Assembly (NCBI RefSeq): GCF_001717955.1
Contig: NZ_CP014169.1
Location: forward strand, 248,001-312,000
Length of the DNA stretch: 64,000 nt
Direction: 5' to 3'
From: Sphingomonas panacis
Lineage (GTDB): Bacteria; Pseudomonadota; Alphaproteobacteria; Sphingomonadales; Sphingomonadaceae
Part shown: piece by piece, positions 9,173-18,331 of the stretch
How the letters are laid out: every line of letters begins with the position of its first letter
Position numbering within the stretch: position 1 is the stretch's first letter
Program-made: the position numbers and the translations under genes
The notes under the pieces: generated by a model
Database searches by the model: none
Told to the model about the DNA's origin: nothing
Seen by the model: only the letters and a program-made list of their open reading frames with translations

Positions 9173-11593
9173 TCACTGCCCGAATCGATACCGTAACGTC
9201 GCCCCGTAGGTCACGGGCATACCGGTGAAGCGATATGTATAATCTGAAACACGGGTGGCGCTGTTGGTGTAATATTTGTTGGTCACATTCCGGCCCCACA
9301 ACTCAAAGCGAATGCGGCCGTCCTGGGTTTCCACACCCGCCCTCAAATCCAGCAGTGCATAGCCTTTCAGATAGAGCAGGGCCTCCAGCGGTGCCTCTGC
9401 GGCACCTCCAGTGGTGAGCACGCTTTGCGTTCCGCTGCGAGCGGAAACGTTACCGCCAACAAAAGCGTCCAAAGCTGAGGATAGTGCGAATCGATACTCT
9501 GTATCCACCGTACCTTGCCATTTGGGCGTGAAGGGGAAGGCCTCTCCGACGAAGCTTCCTGATGTGCTATATGGGCCGATCGGATTGATCGGGTTACGCA
9601 GCACCTTGGAGTCAATGTAGGTTCCACCGATATTGATGGTCAGCCCACGGACGGGCCGCGCCAGAATGCTGAGTTCGGCTCCCTGAACTTTCGACTTGGG
9701 AATGCTGACGAGGGCGGGAAGTGTCCCGAAGGGTGGATTGGCCTTGTAACCCACGAGTTGCTTGTCGCGGTAGTCATAATAGAATGCTGCCGCACTAATC
9801 TGAACCTTGCGATCGAACAGCTCTGTCTTGGCGCCAACTTCATAGGCGAGTATCGACTCCTGCTTGATCGGTGCGAGCGACGCGGAAAAGCCCGCCGGAA
9901 GCGTCGGGAAACTGCCGGACTTGTACCCTTTCGTCACGTTGGCGTAGAACAATGTCCCGGAGCTGGGCTTATAGCTGACACCGGCGCGCCACGAGAGATT
10001 GTCTTCATTGAGGTTGCCAGTCACGAGCCCGGGCAGGCCCGTCTGGCTGTTAAGCGTCGCGCATGCACCAGGCGCAATTGTTGCTGGTGTTCCCGTGATG
10101 AGTCCCGACAAAAACCCCAGGGCGGCAGCGACGTCGCCGGTGCCATCGTCACGGCCGCAGCCCTCTCCATGACGCCTCTGATCGGTATAGCGGATCGAAC
10201 CCTGTAACGTGAGCTGCCGGGTGATATTGTAATCGAGGCTGGCGAAGATGCTGCCCGTCTTCACTTTTTGATCATTGTCGACAATCAGTCCATCGTAGGT
10301 AAATGGTCCAACGCTCGCGCCGGTACTTAAATCGGGACCAAGCACCCAATGCTCTTTGACGCGATCATTCTGATAATTGCCCCCGAACATCCAGTGCAGA
10401 TTATCACCGACTACGCCGCTAAGCCGGAGTTCCTGGGAAAAAGTCTCGATTGTGCCGTGCGTGTCCACGCGATCGACAGGGTAAATGGAGGCGTCGAGAT
10501 CCAAGGGAGTTGACGTCTTGAAATGAGCATAGGACGTAATTGACGTGAGAGTGATGGCATCGCTCAAATCCACCTCACCGTGCAAAGCAAATTGGTAGAG
10601 ACTATCGTTCTTCGCGAAATCGAAGCCGGGATCCCAAGCAGCGGCTCGGGCATTTGCTGGCGCTGCCGGAAAGGTCGCGATCGGGAAGGTCGGTGGACGG
10701 CCGGTTCCCGCGGGAAAAAGCGGCGTGAATTTGATAAATTGCCCTTGCTGGGTGTCCGACCTGTCCCTCCAGCCCGAAGCCGAAAGGGAGATGCGCACCG
10801 TGCTCGTTGGATCCCAGTCAAGGATGGCTCGACCATTCAGAAACCTTTTCTGGCCGATTGTATCGTTATTCACATAGCTTTTTTGCCAGTCGCCCTGATA
10901 TTCATTTTCCACGGCGATCCGGCCTTTGAGAGTGTCCGTCAGGGGGCCACTGATGAACGCTTCTGTATTGACGCTGTTGAAGCGACCGTAGCCGAGATCA
11001 AATCCGGCCTGCAACCGGTTCGTCGGCTTTGCGGCGATATAGTTTATCGCGCCACCGGTGGAATTTTGACCGAACAATGTACCTTGCGGCCCCTTCAATA
11101 CTTCTACGCGCTCGATATCGAAAAGCGCGCCTCGGGTCATAGCCGAATAGGGGAGCGGGACCTGATCGACATACACGGTGACAGCTGGACTGACGCCAAG
11201 TGTTGTATCGTTGAAGCCCACACCTCGAATATAGTAGATCGGCAGCCCGTAGGCGCTCTTTTGGAAGGTAAAGCCCGGGACGATCTTGGCGAGATCGTCT
11301 GTGTTTGTGATGCCTGCTGACTTCAGCTGATCGCCGGTGCTTGCCGTGATCGACATCGGCACCTCATTGAGACGTTCGGACCGTTTTTGGGCGGTCACGA
11401 TAATGTCGCCGGTTTGGCTAGCGTCGGATGTAGGGCTGTTTTCGTTCATTGGACCCGCAGGGGTCAACGTGGCGGAGGTACGGGTCGACGGCACCTGCCC
11501 CAACTGTGACCCAGCAACCGCCTGTGCATTTGCCGAGGCCGGGCCGCACAGCGCGGAAACGAGTACGACCCCCTTGAGCGATGCACCCTTCAT
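9173..11593 (-). CDS. TonB-dependent outer-membrane receptor
   Basis: The start is taken as the ATG at 11593 because GGGAGGGG lies just before it; a longer frame to 11620 lacks this. The 806-residue protein has a signal peptide (MKGASLKGVVLVSALCGPASANAQA), a TonB-box-like DIIVTAQKRSERLNEVP, a plug domain with VEVLKGPQGTLFGQNSTGGAINYI, and a beta-barrel ending in aromatic YRFGQ. Receptors of this sphingomonad-rich class import carbohydrates, aromatics or other small molecules across the outer membrane. Its neighbours are catabolic, so it probably imports their substrate; there is no siderophore gene nearby. It lacks the extra N-terminal signalling domain seen in the receptor at 55,210. Confidence 0.92.
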   Translation of the reverse strand: MKGASLKGVVLVSALCGPASANAQAVAGSQLGQVPSTRTSATLTPAGPMNENSPTSDASQTGDIIVTAQKRSERLNEVPMSITASTGDQLKSAGITNTDDLAKIVPGFTFQKSAYGLPIYYIRGVGFNDTTLGVSPAVTVYVDQVPLPYSAMTRGALFDIERVEVLKGPQGTLFGQNSTGGAINYIAAKPTNRLQAGFDLGYGRFNSVNTEAFISGPLTDTLKGRIAVENEYQGDWQKSYVNNDTIGQKRFLNGRAILDWDPTSTVRISLSASGWRDRSDTQQGQFIKFTPLFPAGTGRPPTFPIATFPAAPANARAAAWDPGFDFAKNDSLYQFALHGEVDLSDAITLTSITSYAHFKTSTPLDLDASIYPVDRVDTHGTIETFSQELRLSGVVGDNLHWMFGGNYQNDRVKEHWVLGPDLSTGASVGPFTYDGLIVDNDQKVKTGSIFASLDYNITRQLTLQGSIRYTDQRRHGEGCGRDDGTGDVAAALGFLSGLITGTPATIAPGACATLNSQTGLPGLVTGNLNEDNLSWRAGVSYKPSSGTLFYANVTKGYKSGSFPTLPAGFSASLAPIKQESILAYEVGAKTELFDRKVQISAAAFYYDYRDKQLVGYKANPPFGTLPALVSIPKSKVQGAELSILARPVRGLTINIGGTYIDSKVLRNPINPIGPYSTSGSFVGEAFPFTPKWQGTVDTEYRFALSSALDAFVGGNVSARSGTQSVLTTGGAAEAPLEALLYLKGYALLDLRAGVETQDGRIRFELWGRNVTNKYYTNSATRVSDYTYRFTGMPVTYGATLRYRFGQ

Positions 11594-11757
11594 TATTCCC
11601 CTCCCGAGCAACTTTATCAATCTAGGCCACGAACCACAGGCGTCTGCGCGACCAGTTGGGTTGTGGTATTCAGCATGTTGAGCCGGACCAGCTTGGCGAA
11701 CCGCGCCATAATGTTGACGGATCGCGTCGCGGGGGTTCGAACTCGCTTGAGAGCCTG

Positions 11758-11773
11758 CCCCGCTCCGACGGGG
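11758..11773 (-). terminator. GC-rich stem-loop behind the SDR gene
   Basis: CCCCG-ctccga-CGGGG forms a perfect five-pair stem with a six-base loop about 40 bp after the stop codon of the minus-strand SDR gene and about 165 bp before the TonB receptor start. No T-run follows it, so it is not a canonical intrinsic terminator. It may attenuate read-through between the two units. Confidence 0.3.
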
Positions 11774-11811
11774 TTCACTCTTGCGAGCGGATATGCCCCG
11801 GCACTGAGGTG

Positions 11812-12618
11812 TCAGCCCTGCGGTGAGCGGATTTGGCTGCTATATCGTGGTGCTGCTGAAGCGAGTGAGATGCGGGTCGAAAGCTCCCGGCGCAGACCCT
11901 CGTATCGCTCCCAATCGTCGGCGTTCTGAAGCGCCGGAAGCGTCACGACTTCCCCGAGATCAAGTCCGGTCAGCGCCGCATCCACCATCTCGCCTGCCTC
12001 CATCACGATCTCTTTCGGAAGATTTTGGTGAGGAAGGCCGGCATGGCTCCAGAATTCAGTGGCGGTCGCCCCCGGCAGTACCGCCTGCACCCTTATCCCT
12101 TTGTCGCTCAACTCATGATGCATGGACTGGGTTAATGCGAGGACGAAAGCTTTGGAGGCGCCATAAACCCCATTCAGCGTTTCTGGAGAGATCGCAACGA
12201 CGGAGGCAATATTGATAATGGTCCCGCCTCCATGCGCAACGAACGCAGTTGCTGCTGCATAAGTGAGCCGTGTGAGAGCAAGAACATTGAGATCGATGAT
12301 CGCCGCCATGGCCTGGACGTCGGAGTTCAGCAACGGCGTGACGGCACCCACGCCCGCATTGTTCACGAGCATCGTGATGTCCAGGCGTTCGCCCAACAGT
12401 CGCTCAATGCGTGCGAGATCGTCCTGGTGGCCAAGATCGGCGGTCACAGTCTCGATGCTGCGCCCGGTCTCCGCGCGCAATCGCTCGGCGATCGCCTCCA
12501 GGCGATCACCGTTTCGCGCCACCAGCACGAGGTCGTAACCACGCCGCGCCAGCCGATCGGCATAGATGGCGCCAATTCCTGCGGATGCGCCGGTTATCAA
12601 CGCGCTGTTACGGGCCAT
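11812..12618 (-). CDS. SDR-family short-chain dehydrogenase
   Basis: The 268-residue protein is a complete classical SDR: TGASAGIGAIYADRLARRG (NAD(P)-binding TGxxxGIG), NNAGVG, the serine in INIASVVA, and the catalytic YGASK. The C-terminal PGATATEFW stretch is typical of the branch annotated as short-chain dehydrogenase with broad carbonyl specificity. Its start overlaps the end of the acyl-CoA ligase gene by 11 bp, so the two are translated from one message. In this operon it would oxidise or reduce a hydroxyl/keto group on the substrate made by the ligase or the cupin enzyme. A weak stem-loop follows its stop. Confidence 0.9.
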   Translation of the reverse strand: MARNSALITGASAGIGAIYADRLARRGYDLVLVARNGDRLEAIAERLRAETGRSIETVTADLGHQDDLARIERLLGERLDITMLVNNAGVGAVTPLLNSDVQAMAAIIDLNVLALTRLTYAAATAFVAHGGGTIINIASVVAISPETLNGVYGASKAFVLALTQSMHHELSDKGIRVQAVLPGATATEFWSHAGLPHQNLPKEIVMEAGEMVDAALTGLDLGEVVTLPALQNADDWERYEGLRRELSTRISLASAAPRYSSQIRSPQG

Positions 12619-14224
12619 GGATATCTCCTTGAGTTGCTATGCGGGTGCTCAGCACCGCGTTCGGCTCGGACTCGGCATTTTGTCGGAGCAGCCTCTTGTC
12701 GATTTTGCCGACGCTCGTGCGCGGAAGGCTGTCGCGGAACACGATCTCGTCCGGAACGGCATAGGGACTGATGTGCCCACCTGTCGCGAATTGGGCCAGA
12801 AACGCTCGAAGTTCTTGCGGTGGCGGCGCTGCCGTTCCCGGTGAGCCCACCACAAAAGCTTTGGGGCGCTCACCCCATTTCTTGCTGGGGATGGCGATGA
12901 CGGCTGCTTCCGAGACGGCGGGGTGCGACATGAGCAACGCCTCGATCTCGATCGACGACACCCATTCGCCGCCCGTCTTGATGACGTCCTTGATCCGGTC
13001 GACGATCCGAACGCCGCCATCTGGATCTATCTCGGCGATATCCTGGGTGTGCAGCCAGCCATCCTCCCACAGCGCGTCCGATGCGTCCTGGGCGGCATAG
13101 CCCTGGGTTACCCAGGGCGCACGCACCTGGAGTTCCCCGCGTCCATCCGGCTCTGTCCGCATGTGAACAAGCGGGATCGGAAAGCCGGCACGGCATTTGC
13201 TATCTATGGTGTCCTCCGGTCCGGAGCGCCCGATCGACAGGATCGGTCCCGTCTCGGACATACCGTAGCCGCAAACCGTCACGATCCCCTTCCTGGCGGC
13301 TTCCCGGGCCAGGTCTGGAGACAGCGCTGACCCGCCCACCAGCATTGTCCAGGGGGCCAACGACTCCGATGCGGCATCAAGGACCATCCGCAGCAGTGTC
13401 GGAACACCATGGGAGAAAGTGACGCCTTCCTGCTTCTTGAGTGCAAGAAGCGTCCCCGGATCATAACGACCGGGATACACCTGCTTCAGGCCCAGCATGG
13501 TTGCGATATAGGGCAGGCCCCAGGCGTGGACGTGGAACAGCGGGGTCATCGGCATATAGACGTCGCTCCGGCGCAGGCCTTGGCCATCTGGTTGATTGGC
13601 CAGGGTTGCGCTGGCAGCGAGCGTGTGCAGAACGATCTGCCGGTGCGTGAAGAATACCTGCTTGGGATCGCCCGTTGTCCCGGTGGTATGAAAGGTTGTG
13701 GCGATCGCGTTCTCGTCAAAGTCAGAGAACGGAAATTCAGGAAGCGCCGCCGCTAACAGCGCTTCGTAGGTGCCAGGCTCATCGCCATCGATGAGCCGAA
13801 CGACATGCTCCAGGTCGGGAAGGGCGTCTCGCAGGTCCTCGACGACCGGTTCGAATTCAGCATGGCACAAGAGAAGCTTCGCGCCCGCCTGGCGAAGAGT
13901 GAATCCGATGACATCCCGTGACAGGCGCACGTTGACCGTCTGGAGAACGGCGCCCATCATCGGAATCGCGAAATAGCATTCAAGGTAGCGATGGCTGTCC
14001 CAGTCCATGACAGCCACGGTGTCGCCTGCCTGTACTCCAAGTGAGCGGAGGAGCGAAGCCAGCCGATGAATGCGCTCGCGGAGCGCGACATAGGAAAAGC
14101 GCCGTCCCGCGCTGACAATTTCAGTCGTCCGGTACTGCTTGACCGAGGCCAGCAACTGACCGATGAGCAAGGGATAGGAATAAGCCTCCCGCCCCGCGAT
14201 ATTCACCAGCCTCGGTTCTGCCAC
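12608..14224 (-). CDS. AMP-dependent acyl-CoA synthetase/ligase
   Basis: The roughly 538-residue protein has the ANL-superfamily core: the AMP-binding P-loop-like TTGTTGDPKQVFFTH, the CGYGMSETGP motif, the DGWLHTQDIAEIDPDG hinge region and the C-terminal catalytic lysine in TSVGKIDKR. It activates a carboxylic acid with ATP and CoA. The overall pattern is that of fatty-acid or aryl-alkanoate CoA ligases. GTG 14224 is preferred as start because AGGA lies nine bases upstream; a TTG at 14245 is the alternative. It is co-transcribed with the SDR (11-bp overlap) and lies behind the cupin and alcohol dehydrogenase genes. It would feed the beta-oxidation enzymes at 19,319-24,528. Confidence 0.9.
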   Translation of the reverse strand: MAEPRLVNIAGREAYSYPLLIGQLLASVKQYRTTEIVSAGRRFSYVALRERIHRLASLLRSLGVQAGDTVAVMDWDSHRYLECYFAIPMMGAVLQTVNVRLSRDVIGFTLRQAGAKLLLCHAEFEPVVEDLRDALPDLEHVVRLIDGDEPGTYEALLAAALPEFPFSDFDENAIATTFHTTGTTGDPKQVFFTHRQIVLHTLAASATLANQPDGQGLRRSDVYMPMTPLFHVHAWGLPYIATMLGLKQVYPGRYDPGTLLALKKQEGVTFSHGVPTLLRMVLDAASESLAPWTMLVGGSALSPDLAREAARKGIVTVCGYGMSETGPILSIGRSGPEDTIDSKCRAGFPIPLVHMRTEPDGRGELQVRAPWVTQGYAAQDASDALWEDGWLHTQDIAEIDPDGGVRIVDRIKDVIKTGGEWVSSIEIEALLMSHPAVSEAAVIAIPSKKWGERPKAFVVGSPGTAAPPPQELRAFLAQFATGGHISPYAVPDEIVFRDSLPRTSVGKIDKRLLRQNAESEPNAVLSTRIATQGDIHGP

Positions 14225-14364
14225 AGATCGAGTTCCTGTCGTCAAGTAGGAGAGGGCGAAGGTTGTCGTGGACCTTCGATGAATATTGTCGTGGAATTAC
14301 GCCAGGAAACATTGCAGGATGTCTCCATCATTGACCGGCGGCCGCGCGTATTGCGAACGGAGCA

Positions 14365-14931
14365 TCATTCTGCCAACGCGGCAACGCGATTCGGTTGGGT
14401 CTTCACCTCGACCTGGCGTGCCGTTCCACCCGAGAGGTAGGGAACCGTCACCCCGCCATTGGCCTGCGCCCATTGTTCGGTCAGTGCGCGGACGGTGACA
14501 GCGTCAAGCGTCGAGTGGAACTGCCCATCATCGGTGAAACCGATGTTGGCACCGTTCACGATGAACAACACCACCGTGTCTTCCGTGTTGGTGTCAGGGA
14601 CGTAGAAGGTGTGCATCGACGAAGCCGGCTCGTACAGATAGGAACCCTGCACTTGGACTTGGTCGGGATACTCCTTGTAGATCCAGCTGCCCTTGAGCGT
14701 TAAGCCATGCACTGCACCGGTATGAAGATGCGTCGGAAGCGTGGCGCCCGGCGCAAATGTGCCCATCACCGTCCAGACCCCCATTTCGGGATCGAGAAGC
14801 AGCGGCTGAAAGCTGATGCCGGGGCCTGCACCATCCTTGAGAAGCGGCACCTCGTTCACGTTCAGTGTCAGTAGCCTGTCCTGCGGGAGGAAGAGGACGG
14901 GGGCGTTATCGGATGCGGCGGTGGCGGTCAT
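14365..14931 (-). CDS. Cupin dioxygenase, 2,4'-dihydroxyacetophenone dioxygenase family
   Basis: The 188-residue protein is a single-domain cupin. The metal-binding block THLHTGAVHGLTLKGSWIYKEYP and the second block YEPASSMHTFYVPD carry the His/Glu/His ligands for a mononuclear iron. The surrounding sequence (VWTVMGTFAPGATLPTHLH, VLFIVNGANIGFTDDGQF) is that of the 2,4'-dihydroxyacetophenone / acetylacetone dioxygenase group, which cleaves a C-C bond next to a carbonyl with O2. AGGAG lies before the ATG. It is placed between the ligase and the zinc alcohol dehydrogenase. This suggests that the pathway oxidises an alcohol to a ketone and then cleaves it, giving an acid for the ligase. That order is inference. 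Confidence 0.85.
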   Translation of the reverse strand: MTATAASDNAPVLFLPQDRLLTLNVNEVPLLKDGAGPGISFQPLLLDPEMGVWTVMGTFAPGATLPTHLHTGAVHGLTLKGSWIYKEYPDQVQVQGSYLYEPASSMHTFYVPDTNTEDTVVLFIVNGANIGFTDDGQFHSTLDAVTVRALTEQWAQANGGVTVPYLSGGTARQVEVKTQPNRVAALAE

Positions 14932-14987
14932 GGTCTTCTCCTGTGTTTGTATCTCTGTAACTCCGCTTCACTGGCGGTCATCGATCA

Positions 14988-16067
14988 TCACGGAATGACG
15001 ACGATCTTGGCGTCTCGCTCTGGATCTTTGAGCCTTGCGAAAGCCTCGGGCACGCCTTCGAGACCGACATGGCTCGTGATCAGAGCGCCAGCATCGAGTT
15101 TGCCCGATGCGATATGATCGAACGCTTCCGCATATTCATCCATCGCGAACGCAATGCAGAAGACGATGTCCACCTCCTTGATGATGGCAAAGGAGGGATA
15201 GAATTTGTCGAGCTCCATGCAGAGACCTGCAACCACGATCTTGCTGCAGGGAGCGGCGCCGGCGAGGATCTGCTGGATGATGCCCGGTATGCCAACGCAT
15301 TCGAACACGACCGACGGCCGGAATGCGTGGCCGGGAAACATCTGGGTCTGACGCCCGAACTGGCTGAGGTCGGTGGCGGCAGCCACGGCCCTCCAGCTAT
15401 CATATGGCGAAGTCTCACGGGGATCGACGACGACATCCGCACCGATCATCTTTGCCATCCGGCGGCGCGACGGCGAGAAGTCCGCCGCAACGATCGGACC
15501 TATTCCGCGCATCTTGAGGACCGCAATCACGGCGAGCCCGATCGGCCCGCAACCGATCACGATCGGAACGTCATTGGCACCCAGCTTGCCGCGGTTCACA
15601 GCATGCAATGCGACGGCCAACGGCTCGGCGAGCGTCGCCAGATCACTGGGCAGATGCTGCGGCACCGGAATCAGCATGTCTTCCGATAGCAGCATATATT
15701 CGGCGTAGCCGCCGGGCGTCTGCGGGGTTCCAAAAACGAGCGAAACCGGTTCTGGCCTTAGCAGAAAGGGGGCGGAGACGGCGCGCGTGCCTGGTGAGAG
15801 GGTCTTGCGGCAATTGGGCCCGTATTCGAGCACCTCCGCGCAGATCTCGTGACCCATGATGACAGGATCATCAAACCCGAACAGGTCGATGCCCGCAACC
15901 TCCTTCGCACTTGACAGCAACTGACGACCGTGGGCGGCGCAGTGAAGGTCGCTGCCGCAAATGCCACACGCCAGAGTTTTCACGAGCACTTCGCGCGGTC
16001 CGGGCTGCGGAATGGGGAATTCGGCCAATGAGAGATCGCCGGACTGCATGACGACCGCGCGCATCAT
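14988..16067 (-). CDS. Zinc-dependent alcohol dehydrogenase (MDR family)
   Basis: The 359-residue medium-chain dehydrogenase has the catalytic zinc ligands Cys in CGICGSDLH and the His-Glu pair in GHEICAEV, and a coenzyme-binding IGCGPIGLAVIAVL (GxGxxG). The usual four-cysteine structural zinc lobe is not visible; the region after GHE reads CRKTLSPGTRAVSAPF instead. The protein oxidises an alcohol with NAD(P)+. Two adjacent ATGs (16067 and 16064) could start it. It is the first gene of the minus-strand unit ADH-cupin-ligase-SDR. Its upstream region holds a TATGAT -10 box and tandem repeats that look like an AraC-type site. Confidence 0.9.
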   Translation of the reverse strand: MMRAVVMQSGDLSLAEFPIPQPGPREVLVKTLACGICGSDLHCAAHGRQLLSSAKEVAGIDLFGFDDPVIMGHEICAEVLEYGPNCRKTLSPGTRAVSAPFLLRPEPVSLVFGTPQTPGGYAEYMLLSEDMLIPVPQHLPSDLATLAEPLAVALHAVNRGKLGANDVPIVIGCGPIGLAVIAVLKMRGIGPIVAADFSPSRRRMAKMIGADVVVDPRETSPYDSWRAVAAATDLSQFGRQTQMFPGHAFRPSVVFECVGIPGIIQQILAGAAPCSKIVVAGLCMELDKFYPSFAIIKEVDIVFCIAFAMDEYAEAFDHIASGKLDAGALITSHVGLEGVPEAFARLKDPERDAKIVVIP

Positions 16068-16189
16068 GCTGCAACCACCAACTCGACGGGCGAGATCCGC
16101 AACGCTCCGAAATATTCGATCCAGGCCACCATTTCAGATCCTCATCCTTCGCGGCAGACTCTATCGTCTACCATCTTGATGTTGCGTGG

Positions 16190-16251
16190 ATCATACCGCG
16201 CCCGGTGTCGGCTAACTTGTCATTTCACGAGTATTGTTTACCATTTCGCGA
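16190..16251 (-). promoter_or_regulatory. Candidate AraC-activated promoter of the ADH operon
   Basis: On the plus strand TGTCATTTCACGA (16218-16230) and TACCATTTCGCGA (16239-16251) match at 10 of 13 positions and start exactly 21 bp apart, the two-turn spacing used by AraC-family monomers. Reading the minus strand, the proximal copy touches the -35 position of a TATGAT -10 box at 16190-16195, with no good -35 hexamer. That is the layout of an activator-dependent promoter. The AraC-type gene lies directly upstream. Confidence 0.45.
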
Positions 16252-16286
16252 CCGGCTCGTGGGCGGTCAAACCGGGCACGTATCGT

Positions 16287-17294
16287 TCAAGCGCTCAATG
16301 GCCGCTTGTATCGGCTGGCGATCAGCTGACGGGGCGTTTGCCCGTACCAGCGCCGGCAAGCGCGCGAATAACCGCTCTGCTCCGAGTAGCCGAGCATATT
16401 CGCGATTTGTGAAGCGCGTGGGATGCGTTCCGATAACTGCCAGGCCATTTCGCGACGGACTTCGTCGAGAATCGCCTCAAACGAAGTTCCATATTCCGAC
16501 AGCCGTCGTTGAAGAATGCGCGGATGCACGATCAGGGCTCGCGCGACGTCGACGAGATTGGCCTGGTTGATCTTGAGCATGCGATGAATAAGTTCGCGCA
16601 CATGTTCGACGAGCGGCAGCGCTGACCCTATTTGAGAAAGGTAATTCTCCGCCATCGCCAAGATCGTCGGATCATGGCCAGGAATCGGCTTGCTTAGCAC
16701 CGCTAGCGGCACATGTATGGAATTGAGTTCGCAGCCGAATTCGACCGGGGAGCCGAAGAATTGGCGATAAGCGGTCGGGGGCGAGATGGCGCGGTGCTGC
16801 ATCGTGACCCGGAGCGGCGCGAAATCGGGTCCGAGCATCAGCCGGAATGCCTCCATCGTGAGCATCAGGCCTTTTTCAATCCAATGATCTCGATAAGCCA
16901 TCTGCCGCAGGGCTATCTCAAGCGTGAACACGGCGGTGCTTCGCCCACGTCGCAGTGCCGCGATGTCGGGCGGCGCGCAATGATACAGATATCGCGATAC
17001 GCCCTCGATGGCATCGCCGACCGTTTCGGCATGCCGGATCAGCACCGCGACGGGTCCGAGGCTTTGCACCCCCTGCTTGCGAGCGAGCCGCATGCCGAAA
17101 TCGGGACAATTCAGATCGGCGGCGGTCTCCCCCACCAAGGTCGCCACCGCAGTGTAGCGCAAGAGCCGGTCTGCCACCCCCACGGCTGCCGGGGCGATGT
17201 TGTGCGCGGTAAGCAGCCGGTCCGGGTCGCCACCCAATTCCCTGACCAGGGCAGGATAGTTCAGCAGGACGGTCCCGGAGATCAGGTCAGCCAT
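16287..17294 (-). CDS. AraC-family transcriptional regulator
   Basis: The 335-residue protein has the long N-terminal ligand domain of the AraC group typified by OruR/ArgR-like regulators (opening GTVLLNYPALVRELGGDPDRLL, then FGMRLARKQGVQSLGPVAVL). A C-terminal double helix-turn-helix spans roughly residues 235-325: LVDVARALIVHPRILQRRLSEYGTSF followed by RASQIANMLGYSEQSGYSRACRRWYGQTPRQ. Such proteins usually activate an adjacent catabolic operon when bound to its substrate. It lies 219 bp upstream of the alcohol dehydrogenase in the same orientation, with a candidate tandem-repeat site in the gap, so the ADH-cupin-ligase-SDR unit is the probable target. Confidence 0.9.
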   Translation of the reverse strand: MADLISGTVLLNYPALVRELGGDPDRLLTAHNIAPAAVGVADRLLRYTAVATLVGETAADLNCPDFGMRLARKQGVQSLGPVAVLIRHAETVGDAIEGVSRYLYHCAPPDIAALRRGRSTAVFTLEIALRQMAYRDHWIEKGLMLTMEAFRLMLGPDFAPLRVTMQHRAISPPTAYRQFFGSPVEFGCELNSIHVPLAVLSKPIPGHDPTILAMAENYLSQIGSALPLVEHVRELIHRMLKINQANLVDVARALIVHPRILQRRLSEYGTSFEAILDEVRREMAWQLSERIPRASQIANMLGYSEQSGYSRACRRWYGQTPRQLIASRYKRPLSA

Positions 17295-17505
17295 AGTCGC
17301 GAAAAGGTAAATCGGGTTCGCTTAATGTCAAGTTTCGTACGCCGAGGCGGCCTGAGAAAGGGTCGGGAAATTTGCGGAATATGTCGGGCGGATCCCTTTC
17401 CATGCAGGATGAGTCGACTCCATGCTCGGAGCGAGCTGAAGGTCGAGGGATCCGTGGACCGCTCCAGAAAACCGCGCCACACAAGCCGGTCCCGATCCAA
17501 GCGTC

Positions 17506-18249
17506 TCATGCTCCCAAAGGCGCAAAGCTGGCGTCGAAAGCATCGAGGTTCGGCATCGGGAGCACAGGATGGCTATCGAGATCGGCGACGTAACGGCGAA
17601 GCTGTTCCAACATTCCCGCCCGCTCATTCTGACTGAGATATGGCACGTGATAGGCGGTGAATGGTGCGATCACCTCAAGGCCGGTATAGCCAAGCGTGCC
17701 CTGCAGGAAGTGGCGCAATAGCCCAGTTTCCAATTCGCCATGCAGCGAGCCGGGGCCGAACATATGCTCCCTGCCTCCCAGGCTGAAGACCGCCAGGGCG
17801 CGCTTGCCGCGCAAGCCGCCACTGCCATAGATTCGGCGTCCGCCATAAAAGGGGCCCGAGATCCACACTCTATCAATCCAGCCCTTCAGGATCGCTGGAA
17901 GGCTGAACCAGAATATCGGGAAGGTAAATATGAGGAGATCGGCGGCCAGGACCTTGGCGATTTCCTCGGTGATCTCCGCCGGCAGCGTGCCCGTCTCGTA
18001 AGCATGTCGCTGCTCCAGCGCATAGACCAGATGATCTTCATTCTTGCGACTGGGGAAGTCGGAGGGCGACAGGACGGGATTGAAGCCCATAGCGTAGAGA
18101 TCGGATTCCGTAATCGTCCAGCCCTCGCCGGCCAGTTCATTCCTGATGGTATCACGCATCGCCGATACGAAGCTGTCCGCTTCGGAATGGGCATGGATGA
18201 GGAGAACCGTGTGGGTTCCGGCCTGCTTTTCCGTTTCAGGGCTATCCAT
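17506..18249 (-). CDS. NAD(P)H:quinone oxidoreductase / flavodoxin-fold protein
   Basis: The 247-residue protein has the flavodoxin-like fold of the NQO1/modulator-of-drug-activity family: VLLIHAHSEADSFVSAM at the N-terminus, the FTFPIFWFSLPAILKGWIDRVW segment that holds the FMN/FAD, and SLGGREHMFGPGSLHGE. It would carry out two-electron reduction of quinones or similar electrophiles with NAD(P)H. ATG 18249 is chosen because GGAAGGA precedes it; TTG 18255 lies just upstream. The TetR gene follows 82 bp upstream in the same orientation, so the regulator and the reductase may be co-transcribed and respond to the same compound. Confidence 0.88.
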   Translation of the reverse strand: MDSPETEKQAGTHTVLLIHAHSEADSFVSAMRDTIRNELAGEGWTITESDLYAMGFNPVLSPSDFPSRKNEDHLVYALEQRHAYETGTLPAEITEEIAKVLAADLLIFTFPIFWFSLPAILKGWIDRVWISGPFYGGRRIYGSGGLRGKRALAVFSLGGREHMFGPGSLHGELETGLLRHFLQGTLGYTGLEVIAPFTAYHVPYLSQNERAGMLEQLRRYVADLDSHPVLPMPNLDAFDASFAPLGA

Positions 18250-18331
18250 TGGCAATTCCTTCCGTAATTTCGAGTAGTCATTGCAAAGAACACCTGTCGA
18301 AACTGGGCGCTGAATATGATGCGCACGCGGC

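Noticed and set aside
10580..11320. A 246-codon plus-strand frame inside the TonB-receptor gene.
   Set aside because: The opposite strand encodes an unmistakable receptor over the same bases; this frame has no motif or ribosome site.
11728..11750. GGGGGTTCGAACTCGC resembles a tRNA T-loop.
   Set aside because: The flanking bases do not pair into a T-stem or acceptor stem, and no D or anticodon arm is found.
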